In this document: positions 58,934 through 64,000 of the stretch, in pieces
Position numbering within the stretch: position 1 is the stretch's first letter
How the letters are laid out: the number at the start of each line of letters is the position of its first letter
Source: Halopseudomonas sabulinigri
Lineage (GTDB): Bacteria > Pseudomonadota > Gammaproteobacteria > Pseudomonadales > Pseudomonadaceae
Assembly (NCBI RefSeq): GCF_900105255.1
Contig: NZ_LT629763.1
Location: 372,001-436,000, forward strand
Reading direction: 5' to 3'
DNA: 64,000 nucleotides
Position numbers and translations under genes: made by a program
Notes under the pieces: model-generated
Told to the model about the DNA's origin: nothing
The model's input: only the letters and a program-made list of their open reading frames with translations
Databases searched by the model: none

Positions 58934-61528
58934 TCAGACCTGAGCGACCGGGATGGACGCTGCAGCTTTCTGATAAGACTCGATTTCGTTGAAGTTCATG
59001 TAGCGATATACATCGCTCGCCATGCTGTCGATCTGCGCGGCGTATTGCATGTACTCATCAACGGTCGGCAGTTTGCCCAGGATGGACGCAACCGAAGCCA
59101 GCTCGGCGGAAGCCAGGAAGACATCGGCGCCATCGCCCAGACGGTTCGGGAAGTTCCGTGTGGAGGTGGAAACAACAGTCGACTTGGCAGCCACACGTGC
59201 CTGGTTACCCATGCACAGCGAGCAGCCCGGCATTTCCATGCGCGCACCGGCTTTGCCGTAGATGCCGTAGTAGCCTTCTTCGGTCAGCTGGTACTGATCC
59301 ATCTTGGTTGGCGGAGCCAGCCACAGACGGGTCGGCAGGGCGCCCTTGTTCTTCTCCAGCAGCTTGCCGGCAGCGCGGAAGTGACCAATGTTGGTCATGC
59401 AGGAGCCGATGAATACTTCATCGATCTTCTGGCCAGCAACATCAGACAGCAGACGAGCATCGTCCGGATCGTTCGGTGCGCACAGAACCGGCTCTTTCAC
59501 GTCAGCCAGATCGATTTCGATCACGGTGGCGTACTCGGCGTCGGCATCAGCCTGCATCAGCTTGGGATCAGCCAGCCAGGCTTCCATAGCCTGTGCGCGG
59601 CGTTCCAGTGTACGTGGGTCCTGGTAGCCGTTGGCGATCATCCAGCGCAGCAGGACGATGTTCGACTTCAGGTACTCGGCAACTGACTCTTCGCTCAGCT
59701 TGATGGTACAGCCGGCAGCAGAACGCTCGGCAGAAGCGTCAGACAGCTCGAACGCTTGCTCGGCAGTCAGGTGCTCCAGACCTTCGATCTCGAGAATACG
59801 GCCAGAGAAGATGTTCTTCTTGCCTTTCTTCTCGACGGTCAGATGACCTTCCTGAATAGCGTAGTAAGGGATGGCATGGACCAGGTCACGCAGGGTGATA
59901 CCGGGCTGCATCTTACCCTTGAAGCGCACCAGAACGGATTCCGGCATGTCCAGCGGCATAACGCCGGTGGCTGCTGCGAAGGCAACCAGGCCGGAACCGG
60001 CCGGGAAGGAAATACCCATCGGGAAGCGGGTGTGCGAGTCGCCACCGGTGCCGACGGTGTCGGGCAGCAGCATGCGGTTCAACCAGCTGTGGATGATGCC
60101 GTCACCCGGGCGCAGTGCAACACCGCCACGGTTGTGGATGAAATCAGGCAGGGTGTGGTGCGTGGTCACGTCGATCGGCTTGGGGTAAGCCGCAGTGTGA
60201 CAGAACGACTGCATGACCAGATCGGCAGAGAAGCCCAGGCAGGCCAGGTCTTTCAGCTCATCGCGGGTCATCGGACCGGTGGTGTCCTGAGAACCCACGG
60301 TGGTCATTTTTGGCTCGCAGTAAGTACCGGGGCGGATGCCTTCAACGCCACAGGCCTTGCCGACCATCTTCTGCGCCAGGGTATAACCCTTGGTGCTTTC
60401 AGCTGGTGCTTCGGGCTTGCGGAACAAGTCGGAAGCAGGCAGGCCCAGTTCGGTGCGGGCTTTTTCAGTCAGACCGCGACCGATGATCAGCGGAATACGG
60501 CCGCCAGCGCGAACTTCGTCGAGCAGCACCTGAGTTTTCAATTCGAAGGTGGTCAGTACCTCGTCAGTACCGTGCTTGCAGACCTTGCCTTCGTAGGGGT
60601 ACACGTCGATCACGTCGCCGGTGTTCATTTCGGAAACATCGAACTCGATCGGCAGTGCACCGGCATCTTCCATGGTGTTGTAGAAGATAGGTGCGATTTT
60701 GTTACCAAAGCAGAAACCGCCAGCGCGCTTGTTGGGTACGTACGGGATGTCGTCACCGAAGAACCACAGCACGGAGTTGGTTGCCGACTTACGGGAAGAG
60801 CCGGTACCCACAACGTCACCGACGTAGGCGACCGGGAAGCCCTTGGCTTTGACTTCTTCAATCTGCTTCAGCGGACCGGTGACACCTTGCTCGACAGGCT
60901 CGATGCCATCGCGCGCCATTTTCAGCATGGCCAGCGCGTGCAGCGGGATGTCGGGGCGTGACCAGGCATCAGGCGCAGGGGACAGGTCGTCGGTGTTGGT
61001 TTCGCCAGTGACCTTGAATACGCTCAGGCTGATCTTGTCGGCCAGCTTGGGACGGTTGGTGAACCATTCGCCGGCAGCCCAGGATTGCATGACGGCTTCG
61101 GCATTGGCGTTGCCTTTCTTGGCGCGCTCGGCCACGTCGTGGAACGCATCAAACATCAGCAGGGTGTGCTTGAGTTCCTTGGCGGCGGCGCCGGCAAGCT
61201 CGCTGTCGTCCAGCAGCTCAACCAGAGTGGCAATGTTGTAACCGCCCTGCATGGTACCAAGCAGCTCGACAGCGCGCAGTTTGGTCAGCAGCGGGGAAGT
61301 GGCTTCACCCTTGGCGATGGCAGACAGAAAGCCGGCCTTGACGTAGGCGGCTTCGTCGACGCCTGGTGGGACGCGGTTGGTGAGCAGATCAAGCAGGAAC
61401 TCTTCTTCGCCAGCTGGCGGGTTCTTCAGCAGATCAACCAGACCAGCAGTTTGTTCGGCGTTCAGCGGCTGAGGCACGATGCCCTGGGCTGCGCGCTCTT
61501 CAACGTGTTTGCGATAGGCTTCAAGCAC
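58934..61528 (-). CDS. acnB: aconitate hydratase B
   Basis: The enzyme of about 864 residues interconverts citrate and isocitrate in the TCA cycle. I start it at GTG 61528 ([22 protein letters not shown]), which matches the normal AcnB N-terminus and has GAGGG 8 bp upstream. The ATG at 61543 would consume that ribosome site. The AcnB-specific N-terminal HEAT-like domain (residues about 1-160) is present, then the swivel domain and the core. Signs of the core are [37 protein letters not shown] and [12 protein letters not shown], whose cysteines bind the [4Fe-4S] cluster. Apo-AcnB is an RNA-binding regulator in known bacteria. Confidence 0.95.
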   Translation of the reverse strand: MLEAYRKHVEERAAQGIVPQPLNAEQTAGLVDLLKNPPAGEEEFLLDLLTNRVPPGVDEAAYVKAGFLSAIAKGEATSPLLTKLRAVELLGTMQGGYNIATLVELLDDSELAGAAAKELKHTLLMFDAFHDVAERAKKGNANAEAVMQSWAAGEWFTNRPKLADKISLSVFKVTGETNTDDLSPAPDAWSRPDIPLHALAMLKMARDGIEPVEQGVTGPLKQIEEVKAKGFPVAYVGDVVGTGSSRKSATNSVLWFFGDDIPYVPNKRAGGFCFGNKIAPIFYNTMEDAGALPIEFDVSEMNTGDVIDVYPYEGKVCKHGTDEVLTTFELKTQVLLDEVRAGGRIPLIIGRGLTEKARTELGLPASDLFRKPEAPAESTKGYTLAQKMVGKACGVEGIRPGTYCEPKMTTVGSQDTTGPMTRDELKDLACLGFSADLVMQSFCHTAAYPKPIDVTTHHTLPDFIHNRGGVALRPGDGIIHSWLNRMLLPDTVGTGGDSHTRFPMGISFPAGSGLVAFAAATGVMPLDMPESVLVRFKGKMQPGITLRDLVHAIPYYAIQEGHLTVEKKGKKNIFSGRILEIEGLEHLTAEQAFELSDASAERSAAGCTIKLSEESVAEYLKSNIVLLRWMIANGYQDPRTLERRAQAMEAWLADPKLMQADADAEYATVIEIDLADVKEPVLCAPNDPDDARLLSDVAGQKIDEVFIGSCMTNIGHFRAAGKLLEKNKGALPTRLWLAPPTKMDQYQLTEEGYYGIYGKAGARMEMPGCSLCMGNQARVAAKSTVVSTSTRNFPNRLGDGADVFLASAELASVASILGKLPTVDEYMQYAAQIDSMASDVYRYMNFNEIESYQKAAASIPVAQV

Positions 61529-61587
61529 AGTTATTACCCTCATCAGTCTGTTCCGCTCGTGACGGAACGGTCATCCTCTCGGACCCC

Positions 61588-61638
61588 GGGAAGCACTGAA
61601 TAAACATCTTGGGTAAAGGGGGCTATTCAGTGCTTCCC
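61588..61638 (-). other. perfect 15-bp inverted repeat in the acnB leader
   Basis: GGGAAGCACTGAATA (61588-61602) and TATTCAGTGCTTCCC (61624-61638) enclose a 21-nt loop, 59 bp upstream of the acnB start. The loop on the minus strand is C-rich (GCCCCCTTTACCC). It could be an mRNA stem-loop or a large operator. No T-run follows to make it a terminator. Confidence 0.75.
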
Positions 61639-61916
61639 TGTGTGCCGACAATAAAGACTGGTTCAGACGCAGGCCCGTACGGTGGGGGGCAACCTGGGTA
61701 ACTGGGTTGGCAGATACGAAACGGGTTGCGGGCTAACGCCTGAGACACAGCCCTAACGGCGGGCCGATTCTACAGTAAGCCGGGTGTAAAGTTAAGTTAT
61801 CCCTGCATTGTCTGCGAATGAGGCAATCTGCACGCAGGCGCACTGGGTAAATGCCTGGCGGCTGGTTTACAATGGGCGCGTCAGCCCCGTTGTCTTGTCC
61901 GTCGCCGAGAGTCCGC
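61639..61916. other. intergenic region between the acnB leader and the DUF1289 gene
   Basis: No gene is seen. The stretch should hold the divergent promoters. TACAAT at 61868-61873 is a plausible -10 for the DUF1289 gene, but its -35 (near 61845) is poor. Confidence 0.45.
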
Positions 61917-62369
61917 ATGAAAGATTTGCCCGCTCACACCCGCACCACGCCCTGTGTTGGCCTGTGCTCCACCGTTTACGGTGACCTGGTGTGTCGTGGT
62001 TGTAAGCGCTTCAGTCACGAGATCATCGACTGGAATCGCTATGACGCGCTGGCCAAAGCGGCGGTGTGGCAGCGTCTGGAGCAGCTGCTTGAACAAGTGG
62101 TCATGGCGCGGGTAGAGGTGGTTTCCGTGCTGGCCTTGCATGCGGCAGTGGAGCGCTTGCAGGTTAAGGTCGCGCTCGATTCATCGCTGGCCCTGAAGGT
62201 GCTGCGGGTGATTCCGCGGCTGGAGGAGGGCGCGCTGGCGGCCAGTGGCTTGCGCCTGCGTAGCCACTGTGCCGAGCTCAGCGTGAAACAACTTCGCGAT
62301 GAGCTCGACAGCGCCTACTTCGAGTTGTCCTGTGCTTACCACGAGCGCCGCGTGGGCGCTCCGGGTTAG
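61917..62369 (+). CDS. DUF1289 domain protein
   Basis: The 150-residue protein starts at ATG 61917 behind GAGAG. The DUF1289 motif is at residues about 10-45: TPCVGLCSTVYGDLVCRGCKRFSHEIIDWNRY, with four Cys (CxxxC and CxxC) that probably bind a metal. The rest is helical and not recognised. Similar genes lie next to acnB in pseudomonads by memory. Function is unknown. Confidence 0.8.
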   Translation: MKDLPAHTRTTPCVGLCSTVYGDLVCRGCKRFSHEIIDWNRYDALAKAAVWQRLEQLLEQVVMARVEVVSVLALHAAVERLQVKVALDSSLALKVLRVIPRLEEGALAASGLRLRSHCAELSVKQLRDELDSAYFELSCAYHERRVGAPG

Positions 62370-62377
62370 ACGCCGGG

Positions 62378-63238
62378 TTATTTCTCCAGCAGTTGCTCCA
62401 GGTGCGCCAGGGTGTCATCGGGCTTGAGCACCAGAACGTCGGTATTGAGTTGATCCAGTACCACCTCGGCAGTATTGCCAATCAGGGCGCCAGCGATACC
62501 CTTGCGACCGACCGTACCTATTACCGTAACACTGGCACCTATCTTGTTGGCGACAAAGGGAATTAGTGTGTCTGCCGGGCCCTCGTCGATGTGTAAGCGC
62601 TGCGCGTCGATGGCGTACTTCCCGGTGTATTCGACCGAGGCATCCAGGTAACTGGAGGCGATACTTTCACGTAACTGAAAGGTTGGGTCAGCGGACGACA
62701 GCATCGGCGCCGGGTGCGCGCTGATCAGGTGCAGGTCACCGTCTATCATCTCGGCGATGTCGGCGGCGTGGCTGACGATGGTGTCGTGCAATACGTGGTG
62801 CTGGTCATCATGGCTGCCCAGATCGATGGCCGCCAGCACGCTGCCCTTGATCCAGCTTTCGCTGTTTTTCACCATGAGTACCGGCGCTGGACAGTAACGC
62901 AGCAGCTTCCAGTCGTCGGGCGTCAGTAGTGCCTTGCGCAAGGCGCTGTCTGGCAGGTGCTGCTTGATCACCAGGCCGCAGCCTTCGCGCACCACGGCGC
63001 GACTGATGGTGTCGGTCAGGTTGCTGTACCAGCTTTGGCTGAAGCCGCAAGCGATGCCACTGGCTTTCAGTTGATCGGCTAGCTCTTGCAGCAGTGGCGT
63101 GTAGTCCTGGCGGTTTTCGCACACCAGCAGGTGCAGCTCCGACTCAATGAAACCGGCGATGAGCGATGCTCGTTTGAGTGCAACCTGCTCGTTTTGCGTG
63201 GGATCAATGACCACGAGAATGCGTTTAACTGCTTGCAT
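62378..63238 (-). CDS. tandem-domain universal stress protein (UspE-like)
   Basis: The 286-residue cytoplasmic protein has two Usp domains: residues about 1-135 (VKRILVVIDPTQNEQVALKRA; YCPAPVLMVKN) and 140-280 (VTVIGTVGRKGIAGALIGNTAEVVLDQLNTDVLVL). The second domain carries the ATP-binding GxxGRKGxxGxxxGNTAE motif, and the first is degenerate. This matches UspE. The ribosome site is AAGGAGAACGCC. It is convergent with the DUF1289 gene. Confidence 0.9.
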   Translation of the reverse strand: MQAVKRILVVIDPTQNEQVALKRASLIAGFIESELHLLVCENRQDYTPLLQELADQLKASGIACGFSQSWYSNLTDTISRAVVREGCGLVIKQHLPDSALRKALLTPDDWKLLRYCPAPVLMVKNSESWIKGSVLAAIDLGSHDDQHHVLHDTIVSHAADIAEMIDGDLHLISAHPAPMLSSADPTFQLRESIASSYLDASVEYTGKYAIDAQRLHIDEGPADTLIPFVANKIGASVTVIGTVGRKGIAGALIGNTAEVVLDQLNTDVLVLKPDDTLAHLEQLLEK

Positions 63239-63396
63239 GGCGTTCTCCTTGTTAAGCCTGCGGTGATAACCGTTTATCTGCTTCCAATGTAGTCGTTTTT
63301 TGCTGCGTCGACATTGATTCAGGTCTATACACGCGACTGATAAGCACGCTCAAACAGGTATACTGTGCCGCTTTACCGCTGCCTGAACATATCGCC

Positions 63397-63996
63397 ATGC
63401 TGCCAGATGAACTCATCGCCTTTTTACCTTGCGCCACCCCCGATGCCTGGGTCGAGCAAGCGCTCGCACACCCCGAAGAGCTGCTGATTGATCATGCCAA
63501 TTGTGAGAAGAAGGCGGCCTCGACCGCACTGAATCTGATGTTCCGCTATATCGACAAGCCTGACCTGCTGCAGAAGATGTCGCGCCTGGCGCGTGAGGAG
63601 CTGCGTCACTTCGAGCAGGTAACTGCGCTCATGCAGCGCCGAGGGGTGACCTATCGCGGTCTGTCGGCCAGCCAGTACGCGCAGCGCTTGCGTCAGCACG
63701 TGCGCACAGTGGAGCCAGGCCGGTTGGTGGATACGCTGATCGTTGGCGCTTTTATCGAGGCCCGCTCCTGTGAGCGCTTTGCCAAGCTGGCACCGCATTT
63801 GGATGAAGAGTTGGGCGATTTCTATCGCTCGCTGCTGAAGTCGGAGGCGCGGCACTATCAGGATTACCTCAAGCTGGCGCGCACGCACGCGGCGGGTGAG
63901 ATTGATGATCGCATCGCGTTATTTCGTGAACTGGAGCAGCAGGCGATAGTCGCTGACGATGCAGAGTTTCGTTTTCACAGTGGGGTGGCGGCCTGA
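63397..63996 (+). CDS. miaE: tRNA-(ms2io6A37) hydroxylase MiaE
   Basis: The 199-residue ferritin-like di-iron oxygenase hydroxylates ms2i6A at tRNA position 37 to ms2io6A. The helical bundle provides iron ligands in DHANCEKKAAS, AREELRHFEQV, EARSCERFAKLA and KSEARHYQDYL, the expected E / ExxH / E / ExxH set. The start ATG 63397 is the only one that gives the full N-terminus, although the ribosome site is poor. The whole gene is inside the window. Confidence 0.93.
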   Translation: MLPDELIAFLPCATPDAWVEQALAHPEELLIDHANCEKKAASTALNLMFRYIDKPDLLQKMSRLAREELRHFEQVTALMQRRGVTYRGLSASQYAQRLRQHVRTVEPGRLVDTLIVGAFIEARSCERFAKLAPHLDEELGDFYRSLLKSEARHYQDYLKLARTHAAGEIDDRIALFRELEQQAIVADDAEFRFHSGVAA

Positions 63997-64000
63997 TAGG

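Noticed and set aside
59756-60961. 401-codon plus-strand frame opposite acnB
   Set aside because: Antisense shadow of the conserved aconitase gene, with no family match of its own.

Overview
The window looks like a chromosomal segment from Pseudomonadaceae (Pseudomonas sensu lato; a Halopseudomonas-like lineage is possible but cannot be settled from the sequence alone). The basis is a GC-rich, dense gene set with several gene orders I recall from Pseudomonas aeruginosa: oprI / L,D-transpeptidase / small ORF / tesA / ybbA / ybbP / greB; cysB / cysH / thrH; and a type VI secretion cluster in the HSI-II order. Almost all of it is ordinary core genome. No rRNA, tRNA, CRISPR array, prophage or intact insertion sequence was seen.

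Region by region. 1-4700: the start of zapE (cut by the window edge), a DksA-like zinc-finger protein, a predicted two-domain lysozyme inhibitor, a MOSC protein, a DUF3465 protein and a periplasmic solute-binding protein. 3860-8870: an iron-uptake unit read leftwards, with an ECF sigma factor, a FecR-type anti-sigma factor, a TonB-dependent siderophore receptor carrying the signalling STN domain and a periplasmic esterase, with a Fur-box-like site upstream. 9046-9384: a degenerate IclR fragment. 9515-18467: dacB, a Cache-only membrane protein, tatD and deaD, a glutathionyl-hydroquinone-reductase-like GST, a cation/proton antiporter and greB. 18469-23880: ybbP and ybbA, tesA, a small conserved-position ORF, an L,D-transpeptidase and oprI. 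24144-32077: a GntP permease, a small GNAT, DAHP synthase, a PanE-like reductase, a 5'-nucleotidase, cysB, cysH and thrH.

32160-53594 is one long leftward HSI-II type VI secretion operon: tssA, tssB, tssC, tssE, a PAAR tip protein, two AT-rich accessory genes, tssF, tssG, clpV, a sigma-54 activator, a 45-residue lipoprotein, fha, tssJ, tssK, tssL, tssM, a PP2C phosphatase and a Ser/Thr kinase. Many genes overlap or touch, implying translational coupling. Hcp and VgrG are not in the window and must come from elsewhere. The operon is preceded by about 600 bases with no convincing gene. That stretch holds a run of TGCGCA hexamers spaced exactly 12 bp apart.

54201-64000: a DJ-1/PfpI protein, a ribbon-helix-helix protein, a LysE-type exporter, an AraC regulator divergent from an EamA transporter, three small proteins (one CsbD, one DUF2789), acnB with a long inverted repeat in its leader, a DUF1289 protein, a tandem universal stress protein and miaE.

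The items most worth a second look are the AT-rich PAAR-linked module inside the T6SS operon, the 12-bp-phased hexamers upstream of it, and the two long stem-loops in the oprI and acnB leaders.
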